From positions 1 to 64,000 of the forward strand of contig JAAEZH010000017.1 of assembly GCA_018222965.1 (NCBI GenBank): a DNA stretch of 64,000 bases, read 5' to 3'. The notes below the pieces were generated by a model that searched no databases, was not told the origin of the DNA, and saw only the letters and a list, made by a program, of their open reading frames with translations. Below, in pieces: positions 36,795-45,803 of this stretch; position 1 is the stretch's first letter; every line of letters begins with the position of its first letter. A program made the translations under genes and the position numbers. Origin of the DNA: Bacteroidota bacterium (GTDB lineage: Bacteria > Bacteroidota > Bacteroidia > Chitinophagales > Saprospiraceae).

Positions 36795-36844
36795 AACGCA
36801 GAGCAAAAGCTCTGTAAACACCCAAAAAAACCAAAAAATTGATC

Positions 36845-39061
36845 TTAAAATTTATACCGAATAATCCCTTTCAAAAAGAAAGGTGTACCGGGTATAAAAT
36901 GTATTTCTTCGACTGGTTCGGTCTCAAAGTCTAATCTGGACTCTGTCGCAAACTGGGTCTCTTTCCATTCTGTATTCAACAGGTTCTGAACAGCGATACC
37001 AAAGTCTAAATTGCCCCATTGATAACCCGTAGTAAGGTCAAAAATCTGATATCCCTCGGCCGTAATGGAGTAATCTTCATTGGCCGGCCGGTCGTTAATA
37101 AAGCGGTATTGAAGGCCAAAGTAAAATCCGGTGGGATGTTGGAGGTTTAGTCCCGCACTTGCAGTAAGGTCAGGAGCGAGCGGAATGTAATTGCTTCCTT
37201 CCGGATCTTCTGCGCTTCGGGCATGTGTGTAGTTGATATCGGATTGCAGGAAAAGGAAATCCGCAATTTGGTATCGTACTCCCAGATCAATTCCGGCGCG
37301 ATTGGTTTTCCCGCTGGGTTCTACAATGCCGGCATCTCCGACATAAACGAATTCCTGCTCCAGAAATAAATACCAGATGGCCGATTGAATCAGTAGTCTT
37401 TTCGCGGGTTTAAAAATCACACCCAGATCTGCTCCGTAAGCAGATGGGAGCACCTCCCGGCCATCGCGTGCGACAACTACTCGTGTATCATTGGAATGAA
37501 AACCTTTACCGGTTTTCAGGAACAATTGCAAATTTTGAGAGGCATCGTAAAAGAAGTTCAGTTTCGGACTTACGATGCCCTTGTTTACGGTCGTTCGTTG
37601 GTAGTTCTCCACCAAAGCATCCTGATAGGTAAACATAAACAGGTCAGCTCTTAATCCTGGATTTATGGTCAGTTTACCGATTTCAATATTGGCATTGACA
37701 TAAGCAAAGCTGTTTGTTTCATTCAGGTTTCCCCGTTGAATTTCTTCCAGCGTTTCGCTGCGGTTGGCTGTATGCGAAAGCAGGATGTCGTCTACTTTGT
37801 CTTGTCTGATGCCGGTACCAAGCTTAAGCAGCGTACTTGTTTCTCCCAAATCAAAAGCCTGGTTCCACTCACTCTTTAATCCAAATATTTCCCGGGATTC
37901 CGATTGTCGGATCTGGTCCCCATTTTCCGGATCATCCAGGAAAAAGGTAAAGTTTGAAAAGAGCTCAAAATCGTATCGGGCGTAATAGGCCGAGTTGCGA
38001 ATGAATGAATTGTCGTTTATGTATTTGTTGTAACTGAAATTGAGATTTGTGCGGCTCGTTGTTCCGCCCTCTGTATCATCTATCGCTCCAAATCTGCTGA
38101 TGGCTCCATTGTCTACCTGGCGTTGTGGGATTTGACCAGAAGCATCCCAGGTGGAGGTGAAATGCGACCCGGAAACTGTGATTTTATCGTAATTCGCTAA
38201 ACGGGTGGCGTATTTACCCATAAAATTGAAGCGACTGAGCCCCTGAGGGGATTCAAATGGCCCGTCTGCAAATAAAAACTCAGATGCTATCCAGGCAGCA
38301 TGTTTTTTGTTGTCAATGAGGTCGAACGCACCCAGAAACCTTGTCTGGTTAAACATGCCTCTTTCAAGTTGAAGGAGGCTGTTATCCAACCGGTCTTTGG
38401 TCTGAAAATCTACATAGCCGGCAGTAGTAAAATTGCCTTGTTCGGCATAATAGGGGCCTTTGCCAAAGTCCACCCCGTCAATGATTTCCGGAATGAGGAA
38501 ATGCAGGTCTGAATAGCCTTGTCCGTGCGCGTGGGAGACCATATTAACCGGCATTCCGTCTACCGTTAGATTGATGTCTGTGCCATGATCAATATCGAAG
38601 CCACGCAGGAAAATTTGTTCGGCTTTCCCGCCTCCCGCATGTTGCCCGATGATTAAGCCGGGAACCGTACGCAAGACTTCCTGTGAAGAGGAAACCGGAT
38701 TGGTTTTCAAGTCGATTTCAGTAAAGATTTGCTGAGCATCTATGCCTGTAGAAACCACAACTTCGTCCAGTTGTAAGGGACTTTCAGCAAGGGTGAACGT
38801 CTGAGGTTCTTCGAGCTCTTCCAGGAAGTATCTATGCGTTTTATAGCCAAGAAGGCTAATAACTATTGTATCTCCGGATTCAATGCCATCCAGTTTGAAT
38901 AAGCCAAATTCATTAGTGTGGGCGTGGTTTTGCGATCCCTGCAGATATATATGGGCATAAGCTAGTGGCCGGTCGAGTTTGTCAACCACCTTTCCTGAAA
39001 AGGATTGTCCAAATAAAAACAACGGATTTATGGTCAGTATAAGTAAGTATAAATATCTCAT
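36845..39061 (-). CDS. TonB-dependent receptor with His-rich plug motif
   Basis: A 738-residue outer-membrane receptor. A signal peptide to about residue 18 precedes a CarboxypepD_reg domain (about 21-95, FSGKVVDKLDRPLAYAHIYL), a plug (about 105-225) and a barrel ending in terminal Phe (IIRYKF). The plug contains RGFDIDHGTDINLTVDGMPV followed by NMVSHAHGQGYSDLHFLIPE, a His-rich stretch characteristic of one receptor subgroup, possibly linked to metal or metal-complex uptake (inference). It lies 23 bases downstream of the TPR lipoprotein gene and is the last gene of the DUF4331 locus. The ligand is unknown. Confidence 0.87.
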   Translation of the reverse strand: MRYLYLLILTINPLFLFGQSFSGKVVDKLDRPLAYAHIYLQGSQNHAHTNEFGLFKLDGIESGDTIVISLLGYKTHRYFLEELEEPQTFTLAESPLQLDEVVVSTGIDAQQIFTEIDLKTNPVSSSQEVLRTVPGLIIGQHAGGGKAEQIFLRGFDIDHGTDINLTVDGMPVNMVSHAHGQGYSDLHFLIPEIIDGVDFGKGPYYAEQGNFTTAGYVDFQTKDRLDNSLLQLERGMFNQTRFLGAFDLIDNKKHAAWIASEFLFADGPFESPQGLSRFNFMGKYATRLANYDKITVSGSHFTSTWDASGQIPQRQVDNGAISRFGAIDDTEGGTTSRTNLNFSYNKYINDNSFIRNSAYYARYDFELFSNFTFFLDDPENGDQIRQSESREIFGLKSEWNQAFDLGETSTLLKLGTGIRQDKVDDILLSHTANRSETLEEIQRGNLNETNSFAYVNANIEIGKLTINPGLRADLFMFTYQDALVENYQRTTVNKGIVSPKLNFFYDASQNLQLFLKTGKGFHSNDTRVVVARDGREVLPSAYGADLGVIFKPAKRLLIQSAIWYLFLEQEFVYVGDAGIVEPSGKTNRAGIDLGVRYQIADFLFLQSDINYTHARSAEDPEGSNYIPLAPDLTASAGLNLQHPTGFYFGLQYRFINDRPANEDYSITAEGYQIFDLTTGYQWGNLDFGIAVQNLLNTEWKETQFATESRLDFETEPVEEIHFIPGTPFFLKGIIRYKF

Positions 39062-39084
39062 TGCATCGGGTTTGTGTTTGAGGA

Positions 39085-40314
39085 TTACTTGCTAATGGTC
39101 TCAGCCAGAGAAATTAAAGCAGGATCCTCAGAGTTGGTTACCAATGCTTTTTCCAGATGTTTTTGAGCAGATGCCTGGTCTCCATTTGCCTGATAAATTT
39201 CAGCCAGATAGAGGTTTACGGTAATGTTGTCCGGTCTTTTCTCATACTCGTCTTTAGCGTAGGTAAGTGCCTTGTCGGGCATGTCCAGCAGGTTTAAGTA
39301 TAAGTCCGCGTATTCGAGATTCATGTTGTGCCCGTTTGCCACATCATCTTCCAGCATGAGGAGCACTTCTTCGGCTTGTTTCCGGGCTTCTTTTTCCCGG
39401 CCGGTTAATTGATAGATGACGGCCAAATCCTGATAGAACCCAAATTCAGGAATAATTGCACAAGCTTCATTCAGTCTGGTTTCTGCTTTCTCAAAATTTC
39501 CGGACTTTTTGTCCAGACGGGCAAGAGCAGCTATCGCGAAGGGATAATTTGGACGTTCTGCCAAAATGATCTCGAAGTTCTTTTTGGCTGCTCCGATATT
39601 TCCGTAGCGCTCGTGCAATTCACCCAGTTGAAGGCGGGTCCAGGCAATTTCCTCTGAACCGGGTGCTCCGGCTTCAACAGCCATTTCCATGGCTTCGATA
39701 GCCGCTTCCGGCATACCGTGTATTTCCCGTAAATAGGAGATACGTGAATAGGAGCGGAGATCTGGTCGAATAGAAACCATCTTGTCGGCGTATTTTACGG
39801 CTTGTTCGTAATCGCCAAGTTCTACGCTGGCATCCACCAATACCCCATAGATCCGGGCATTGTGCGGATTCATTTTTACGGCTTCTTTTCCCGTGTTCAG
39901 GGCTTTGGAAAAATCGTGCTGAGATAATTGTACGCCGGCTTTTGTACTTAGCGCCATGAAATGAACATCCTCTTCAAGGTCTTCTTTTTGGAGCAATTGA
40001 TCCAGAAGCTCAAGAGCACCCTGGTAATAATGTCCGTGCTCGCCAGTGATTCGGGCTTCAATCGTAAAAAGTTGCGCAAGGTGGAGGAGGGCCTCAGGCG
40101 CTTCATCCGTCTGCAACTGGCCCTTGTATTCGGCATACTTGTTTTGTGTGCGTTCCCATTCTTGTCCGTATTGGATCTTTGAGGGTCTGTCAAGCAGTTC
40201 CGGTACTTCAATCGAGGAGGTGCTTGTAGTTTGTTGGTCACTTTCAGGAGTACTGCAACCTATTATCGAGAAGGCAGCCAGTATCATGATGAGGGAAAAG
40301 GTAAAGTTTCGCAT
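39085..40314 (-). CDS. TPR-repeat lipoprotein
   Basis: A 409-residue lipoprotein. The signal sequence ends in lipobox IIGC (Cys about residue 20). The mature protein is a run of tetratricopeptide repeats from about residue 75 to the end, for example EALLHLAQLFTIEARITGEH, IYGVLVDASVELGDYEQAVK and VNLYLAEIYQANGDQASAQK. TPR superhelices mediate protein-protein contacts; here it probably scaffolds an envelope complex with the adjoining TonB receptor and the DUF4331 proteins (inference from position). It is separated from the DUF4331 pair by an intrinsic terminator, so it may have its own promoter. Confidence 0.82.
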   Translation of the reverse strand: MRNFTFSLIMILAAFSIIGCSTPESDQQTTSTSSIEVPELLDRPSKIQYGQEWERTQNKYAEYKGQLQTDEAPEALLHLAQLFTIEARITGEHGHYYQGALELLDQLLQKEDLEEDVHFMALSTKAGVQLSQHDFSKALNTGKEAVKMNPHNARIYGVLVDASVELGDYEQAVKYADKMVSIRPDLRSYSRISYLREIHGMPEAAIEAMEMAVEAGAPGSEEIAWTRLQLGELHERYGNIGAAKKNFEIILAERPNYPFAIAALARLDKKSGNFEKAETRLNEACAIIPEFGFYQDLAVIYQLTGREKEARKQAEEVLLMLEDDVANGHNMNLEYADLYLNLLDMPDKALTYAKDEYEKRPDNITVNLYLAEIYQANGDQASAQKHLEKALVTNSEDPALISLAETISK

Positions 40315-40358
40315 GGCAATTTTTTTTGGTTAATTCAATAGTATTCCACCCCTTCCGG

Positions 40359-40371
40359 CTTTCGCCGAAAG
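40359..40371. repeat. CTTTCGCCGAAAG palindromic motif
   Basis: This sits within CCGGCTTTCGCCGAAAGGCA, upstream of the TPR gene. A near-identical 20-base context recurs at 44953-44972, and related forms occur at 58424-58436 and 34482-34494. Confidence 0.7.
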
Positions 40372-40493
40372 GCACAAATACAACAGGAATTACTGTTGGG
40401 CTTTGATAGCTAAGCGGAATGATAATTAAAGAATGGACTTCTTAGCTTTCACTGTCATTTACGAGGGCGGAGACCTTTTTGGTTTTACCCCAA

Positions 40494-40523
40494 ACAAAAA
40501 GCGAAGCCCCGAAGGACTTCGCT
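40494..40523 (-). terminator. Intrinsic terminator after the DUF4331 pair
   Basis: On the minus strand, AGCGAAGTCC-TTCG-GGGCTTCGCT is followed by TTTTTGTTT. The stem has one mismatch and a UUCG-type loop. It lies 34 bases past the stop of the DUF4331/T9SS gene and separates it from the TPR gene. Confidence 0.85.
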
Positions 40524-40556
40524 CGTGTTTTTAGTCTGTAGCCGAACTACAGTGGT

Positions 40557-42614
40557 TTAATCAATTTTAATCATTTTCAACACCTGTCTGCTGTGCTGTC
40601 CACCCAGGCTGGCCGTTGCCAGGTAGGTGCCTGCAGCTAAGTCAGATAGTTGTAGGGGCAATTCGTGCTCGCCTTGCGGATACGTTTTGTCAGCAAGTAC
40701 GCGCACAAACCTTCCTTCAAGTGTAAACAAACGAATTTGCAAACGCTCGGTAGATTGTGTGCGGAACTTCAGGGTCGTATTTGCCCGGAATGGATTCGGA
40801 TAGTTTGACATCAATACCGGAGAAGGACTCATGCCGGTTACACCAGGAGTTTCTTCGGTCGAAGTGACAAAAATTTCGCCACTACAGCCTCCATCACCAG
40901 CCCAGGGCATAGCGAGATAGGGAAACGCAGGGGTGAAAGAAGCATCGTTTTCTTCCACTCCAGTAGTATAATTCAGTACGCCCACCAGGTCGTCGGTTAC
41001 CGGATTCGGGTCGCCAGCGGTATAATCGTCATACCACAGACCAATGGCAGCAAGTACAGCACCACTTACAGCCTGAAGCTCAATGCGGGTAACATCATCT
41101 TCCAGGCGGCGTCCGTTGGGGAATCCATCCATGTTTGGAATGAATTCAAGGTCAGCACTGCCGGCATAGGTTGGATCGGTGAGACCAAGCACAGCTGCCT
41201 GTATCAAGCCAAGCGAACTAAAGGCCGGATCACTTCTATCGGTTGGAGGGACGGCCATATTTAAGCGCAACATATCTCCGCCATTTGGCAAAAAGTTGTT
41301 TACGAATGGCTTACCTGCTGCAAGCGGGTCGCCCATTTTACCGGTAGCCAGTTGGTACGGGCGGAAATTGGGTACACCCGTATGAAAAGCGGGCCACAAG
41401 TCTACAGAACGAGGCAGTCCCGGGCCGGGCAATAGCAAGGTCCCGAAGATGTCATCATCCAGTGCAGTACCGTCAAGAGCCGGATCACCCTTTAAGATAT
41501 AAAGTCCGTCCTGACCATTTCCAAAATCAAAGGTTTGGAGGCTGTTGCGCTGAACGCGCAGGTCGCTGAATGCCGGTACGGCAGCACCAAATTGCTCATC
41601 GTCCATATACAGCGCCAGCTCCGGATTAAAGAAAAACGGATCGAGGCTGGTGTCGGTTATTTCCTCGTAAGGAGACAAGGAATTCCAGTAGTCTTTCATG
41701 CCAATAGGAATAACTGCCTCATTGGTCAGCGGCATTCCCAGCCGGGAAACCTGTACCCAGCTTCCGGAGTAGCTAATCTCTCCTCCTTCTTCGAGGGTGC
41801 GCATCATCGGGCGACTGGCAGATGCCCAAACGCCAATAACGTAATCTCCATCGAGGATAGTAGTAGGTTCAGTAGGAGCTCCTGCTTTCAGGAGGGTACT
41901 GATAGGTACCTGGATGGCAATGGCACTCACGTTCAGACATTGGAGGCCGTCGCGTGGGTCACCATTCTGGCGGGGTAGGTCACCGAGGTCAAATACACCG
42001 CCGAGGTCCACGAAAAACGGATCATCCACGGGGCCGGCAAATACTTGTTCGCCGGAGGTTGCTGTGGTGATACCACCCATCATCAAATTCTGGTATGAGG
42101 TGTTGAGTCCTACTTCCGTGGTGATTGAACGGCTGCCAATATTGTTTGGAGGAACCACCCCGTTTTCCACGATAGTCGTGAAAGTGTTGCCACCGTCGAG
42201 ACTTCGTTCCAGGGTGTAAGTCGTTTTCAGGTTTTGTTGTCCGAGACGAATGTTGAAGAACGTGGTCGGATCTTCATTTTCCTTCTGGAAGGTGAATCGA
42301 TAAATAATCTCATCACCCGGTATCAAGGCATCATTATCCACATGGATCTCATACCGGATATTTTCGCCAAAACTGTAATAGTTTGGACCGCCATGTGGCA
42401 ATTGTAAGGGGACATAAGTCGCAATAAGCGTGATCATTTCCGGATTGTCCGGGCTCCGGAATGCATATAGATCCACATTGTCTGCCAGGGGATCATCGGC
42501 AATAAGAGGTGCCTCGCGGTGACTGGATGCTTCCAGCAGGGAAGCGGCCATTAACAGCGTGCAAAGCAGTAAGCTTCGATTGATGGCACTAATAAATTTT
42601 TTATAGGTAAACAT
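40557..42614 (-). CDS. DUF4331 protein with type A T9SS sorting domain
   Basis: A 685-residue exported protein. The signal peptide ends near LLEA-SSHREAPL. The family opening SSHREAPLIADDPLADNVDL followed by YAFRSPDNPEMIT marks DUF4331, with GGVFDLGDLPRQNGDPRDGL and DGFPNGRRLEDDVTRIELQA further in. After about residue 590 a Por secretion C-terminal domain follows (MSNYPNPFRANTTLKFRTQS, LSDLAAGTYLATASLGGQ). DUF4331 is of unknown function. It is the second of two tandem paralogues, 25 bases after the first, so they form one transcript that ends at the terminator at 40494-40523. Confidence 0.9.
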   Translation of the reverse strand: MFTYKKFISAINRSLLLCTLLMAASLLEASSHREAPLIADDPLADNVDLYAFRSPDNPEMITLIATYVPLQLPHGGPNYYSFGENIRYEIHVDNDALIPGDEIIYRFTFQKENEDPTTFFNIRLGQQNLKTTYTLERSLDGGNTFTTIVENGVVPPNNIGSRSITTEVGLNTSYQNLMMGGITTATSGEQVFAGPVDDPFFVDLGGVFDLGDLPRQNGDPRDGLQCLNVSAIAIQVPISTLLKAGAPTEPTTILDGDYVIGVWASASRPMMRTLEEGGEISYSGSWVQVSRLGMPLTNEAVIPIGMKDYWNSLSPYEEITDTSLDPFFFNPELALYMDDEQFGAAVPAFSDLRVQRNSLQTFDFGNGQDGLYILKGDPALDGTALDDDIFGTLLLPGPGLPRSVDLWPAFHTGVPNFRPYQLATGKMGDPLAAGKPFVNNFLPNGGDMLRLNMAVPPTDRSDPAFSSLGLIQAAVLGLTDPTYAGSADLEFIPNMDGFPNGRRLEDDVTRIELQAVSGAVLAAIGLWYDDYTAGDPNPVTDDLVGVLNYTTGVEENDASFTPAFPYLAMPWAGDGGCSGEIFVTSTEETPGVTGMSPSPVLMSNYPNPFRANTTLKFRTQSTERLQIRLFTLEGRFVRVLADKTYPQGEHELPLQLSDLAAGTYLATASLGGQHSRQVLKMIKID

Positions 42615-42639
42615 GGTCTGTATTTTAAGTTTTCAGTGA

Positions 42640-44358
42640 TTATTGATCCGTTTCTGTACCTGCCCAGGGGGTGGCCAGATATGGGAAGCTTTCGCTGAAT
42701 GGCTTGTCATTCGCATTTACACCCGTGGAGTAGGTCAATACGCCCAAGAGGTCATCGGTAACCGGATTGGGGTCACCAGCGGTATAATCGTCATACCACA
42801 GACCAATGGCAGCAAGAACAACCCCACTCACAGCTTGTAATTCGATGCGTGTAACATCGTCTTCGAGGCGGCGGCCATTGGGAAAACCATCCATATTAGG
42901 AATCATTTCCAAATCGGCTGTAGTGTTGTAAGTCGGGTCGGTAAGGCCAAGCACAGCAGCCTGGATCAAGCCAAGCGAACTAAAGTTTTCGTCATTCCTT
43001 GGAGTTACTGGTACAGCCATGTTGAGACGCAACATATCGCCACCATTAGGCAAAAAGTTGTTTACGAAAGGTTTGCCATCGGCAAGCGGGTCTCCACCTT
43101 TTCCTGTCGCCAGATGATAAGGTGCCAGATTGGGTACACCGGTATGAAATGCCGGCCAAAGGTCAACAGACCTTGGTTGTCCGGGGCCAGGCAGCAGGAG
43201 TGTGCCAAATACATCATCATCCAGTGCGGTACCATCAAGTGCCGGGTCTCCTTTTAATCCATAGAGGCCATCCTGACCATTTCCGAAGTCGAATCCCTGT
43301 AGGCTGTTGCGCTGAATTCTCAGGGCACTAAATGCGGGTACGGCCGGACCAAACTGGTCGTCGTCCATATAGAGTGCTAATTCCGGATTGTAAAAAGAAG
43401 GGTCGAGCTGGGTGTCGGTGATTTCATCGTAAGGGGTAAGACTGTTCCAAAAGTCTTTCAATCCAATTGGAATGACCACCTCATTGGTCAGGGGCATTCC
43501 GAGACGGGAAACCTGAACCCAGTTTCCACTATCGGTAGGAGCTGTTCCATCATCATTCAAAACCCGGGTAGCCGGACGACTGGCAGAAGCCCATACGCCA
43601 ATAACATAATCGGGATCAAGAATAGAGGTAGGAGTTGAGGGAGCGCCGTCTTTCAACAGCATGTCGATCGGTATCTGAATAGCAATGGTGTGAACATTGA
43701 ATTCTGCCAGTCCGTCACGCGAATCACCATCTTGTCTTGGGAGGTTGCCCAGGTCAAAAACGCCACCGAGGTCTACATAAAACGGATCATCTACTGGTCC
43801 GCAGAAAACGGTTTCTCCACCTGAACTCATCATAATGGAGTTGTTCATTAGTTCGGAGTAGGTTGTATTTAATCCCACCTGGCTTTCAATAGACCGTGTA
43901 CCGATATAATTGGGCGGCACAATGCCGTCTTCCAGCATTACCTGAAAGGTTGCCCCACCATCGAGGCTGCGCTCCATGGTATAAGTCGTTTTCAGATTCT
44001 GCATGCCCAGTCGGATGTTGAAAAAAGTCGACGGATCTTCATTCACTCGTTGAAAAGTGAAACGGTAGATGATATCGTCTCCCGGTGTGTTCACATCATT
44101 GTCGATGTGGATCTCATACCGGACATTTTCACCAAATGTGTAATAATTTGGACCACCATGCGGCAATTCTGCCGGGATGTAATTGGCAATAATAGTTATG
44201 GTGTTGGGATCATCCGGGCTTCTAAATGCATAGAGGTCCGTGTTGTCTGCAAGTGGATCATTGGCGATTAAGGGGGCTTCCCTGTGACTGGAAGACCATG
44301 CCATAGGGCATAAAAATCCCGCCATCACAAATGTTGTGATAAGTAATTTCCAGTTCAT
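42640..44358 (-). CDS. DUF4331 protein lacking a sorting domain
   Basis: A 572-residue exported protein, closely similar along its full length to the neighbouring DUF4331 protein (SSHREAPLIANDPLADNTDL, GGVFDLGNLPRQDGDSRDGL, DGFPNGRRLEDDVTRIELQA). The signal peptide ends near PMAWS-SSHREAP. It stops at YLATPWAGTETDQ, at the point where the paralogue continues into a linker and T9SS domain. It is therefore predicted to stay in the periplasm or be exported by other means, whereas the paralogue is a T9SS substrate. First gene of the pair, downstream of the ECF sigma/anti-sigma genes after a repeat-rich gap. Confidence 0.9.
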   Translation of the reverse strand: MNWKLLITTFVMAGFLCPMAWSSSHREAPLIANDPLADNTDLYAFRSPDDPNTITIIANYIPAELPHGGPNYYTFGENVRYEIHIDNDVNTPGDDIIYRFTFQRVNEDPSTFFNIRLGMQNLKTTYTMERSLDGGATFQVMLEDGIVPPNYIGTRSIESQVGLNTTYSELMNNSIMMSSGGETVFCGPVDDPFYVDLGGVFDLGNLPRQDGDSRDGLAEFNVHTIAIQIPIDMLLKDGAPSTPTSILDPDYVIGVWASASRPATRVLNDDGTAPTDSGNWVQVSRLGMPLTNEVVIPIGLKDFWNSLTPYDEITDTQLDPSFYNPELALYMDDDQFGPAVPAFSALRIQRNSLQGFDFGNGQDGLYGLKGDPALDGTALDDDVFGTLLLPGPGQPRSVDLWPAFHTGVPNLAPYHLATGKGGDPLADGKPFVNNFLPNGGDMLRLNMAVPVTPRNDENFSSLGLIQAAVLGLTDPTYNTTADLEMIPNMDGFPNGRRLEDDVTRIELQAVSGVVLAAIGLWYDDYTAGDPNPVTDDLLGVLTYSTGVNANDKPFSESFPYLATPWAGTETDQ

Positions 44359-44623
44359 TTTGGAAAATTTTGAATTAAAATAATCCCGCCTTCATACGGG
44401 CAGTATTGACTCGGATTTTACCTTTTGGGGAGCCTTCGCTCCAAAAGAAAATTCCAAATAAGCTCTTACAAATGAGATGGAATGATTTGCCTGTAGCCAG
44501 TGAATTGGCCGGAACTTGATACAGGCTGAGCAGGAATGGAAAGATGTTGATGCTTCTGCAGAAGCTTCATTAGGATATACGTGGATTGGGAGGCTGTTGG
44601 ATTGAATGGTGACTTTATTATTA

Positions 44624-44644
44624 GAGGATAGAGGATAGAGGATA
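44624..44644. repeat. Three-copy GAGGATA tandem array (left)
   Basis: Three perfect copies of GAGGATA, followed by GATG where the array stops abruptly at a palindrome-rich segment. The array resumes in the same orientation at 44887-44913. Confidence 0.9.
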
Positions 44645-44886
44645 GATGTAGTGTCCCAAAACGTAGGGACAAAACCAGGTGCCGCACCTACGGTGCTTAA
44701 AGTGAATCCGGTATTTATTGTTACAAAGGTGTGCCTCCGCTGGAGGCTTCCTGTAAATGCGGGTAATGGCTCCAGCGGAGCCCAAACCTTTGTAGCATTT
44801 TTTGCGATTTTGATGGTAAGCTCCAGCGGAGCGACACCAATTCGTAGTTCCTGTTTTGACCCTAAGATTGGGTGCTAATACAAATA
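44645..44886. repeat. Palindrome-rich noncoding segment between two GAGGATA arrays
   Basis: About 240 bases built from short inverted repeats: GTCCC..GGGAC (44653-44670), AGGTGC-C-GCACCT (44677-44689), GCCTCC-GCT-GGAGGC (44733-44747), GGCTCC-AGC-GGAGCC (44768-44782), GCTCC-AGC-GGAGC (44820-44832) and ACCC..GGGT near 44859-44873. An outer pair, TACAAAGGT (about 44722) and ACCTTTGTA (about 44786), encloses two of them. A 75-codon open frame crosses it, but its composition is repeat-driven. The bounding arrays suggest an interspersed element inserted into a former single array. Confidence 0.65.
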
Positions 44887-44913
44887 GAGGATAGAGGATA
44901 GAGGATAGAGGAT
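44887..44913. repeat. GAGGATA tandem array (right)
   Basis: Three full copies and six bases of a fourth copy of GAGGATA, in the same orientation as the left array at 44624-44644. The remainder to the anti-sigma stop (44914-45014) holds one CTTTCGCCGAAAG palindrome (44957-44969) and no gene. Confidence 0.9.
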
Positions 44914-45014
44914 GGGATTACCAGGTATTAAGAGTAGAATAGACGGGAAATTCCGGCTTTCGCCGAAAGGCAGAAAAAGAAAGAATGTAAAATTTTAAAA
45001 AGTAGAGAAAGTGT

Positions 45015-45803
45015 TTAGCTCTGGCTGATCATGTAAAGCTGATCGAGCGTAGGATTGACGCTGCCACCTCGAGGTTCCAGTGTGACCGCGTAAGCACCGG
45101 CATTTTCCACATAGGGCACTTCGCTAATTCGGGCATTTTGGAAGTCTATGTCAAATACGCCCATATCTACAGGAACGCCATCGACCAATGCCCAGAGCTG
45201 ATATTGTTTATCGGTTGGAGGCTCAGGGAGGGAAAGAATGTCCAGATAAGAAGTTTTTGCTTGCGGATTAACATAAACAGCTGCAATAGCTTCTGGTGCG
45301 AGGTCAGAACCCAGCATGAAGAAGCTTTCGTTGTCTGTATTTCTCAGGATATTGAGCTGTCGCTGAAGGTCGGTATTCTGCTGATTAATAGTATCGCAAT
45401 CTGATTGAATCTGAACAACCTGATTTTGCAGCACATTGGCTGCTTCCGTGGTCATATTCCAGTTGTAATAGAAATAAGCAGCAAGCGCAAAGCCAACTAA
45501 GGCCAGGAATCCAAAAAATCCGGCTAATAAGCTACCAGTTCCGCCTCCTTTCAAGGTAGGCGGAGGAGTGGTGTTTCCACCAGCATTGATCTTTTGAACG
45601 ATGCCTTCATATACACCTTTGGAAGGTTTGACTTCTGCAGACATTGCAAAAGTTTCCAAAGCCAACTCAATCTGATCTATTTCTTCCCGTATCTGAGGAT
45701 GCTTTGCAGCCATAGATTCCACCTCCTTCCGATCTTTGTCGGAGAGGTCGCCGAGCACATACTGCTCGAGGATTCCACTTTCTATGTACTGTTTAATATC
45801 CAT
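45015..45803 (-). CDS. RskA-like transmembrane anti-sigma factor
   Basis: A 262-residue protein with the layout of RskA-type anti-sigma factors. It has a cytoplasmic helical domain (about 1-75, YIESGILEQYVLGDLSDKDR), a Gly/Pro/Thr linker, one membrane helix (about 90-112) and a short coiled coil (VLQNQVVQIQSDCDTINQQN). The periplasmic RskA C-terminal domain follows (about 150-262, LPEPPTDKQYQLWALVDGVP, YAVTLEPRGGS). It has no zinc-binding HxxxCxxC motif. It probably holds the sigma factor at the membrane until an envelope signal triggers proteolysis. Its ATG overlaps the sigma stop by one base (TAATG). Confidence 0.88.
   Translation of the reverse strand: MDIKQYIESGILEQYVLGDLSDKDRKEVESMAAKHPQIREEIDQIELALETFAMSAEVKPSKGVYEGIVQKINAGGNTTPPPTLKGGGTGSLLAGFFGFLALVGFALAAYFYYNWNMTTEAANVLQNQVVQIQSDCDTINQQNTDLQRQLNILRNTDNESFFMLGSDLAPEAIAAVYVNPQAKTSYLDILSLPEPPTDKQYQLWALVDGVPVDMGVFDIDFQNARISEVPYVENAGAYAVTLEPRGGSVNPTLDQLYMISQS

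Noticed and set aside
44651-44878. 75-codon open frame across the palindrome-rich segment
   Set aside because: Its residues come directly from repeated palindromes (GAAPT, LRW, SSGA...); similar frames arise wherever such repeats occur.
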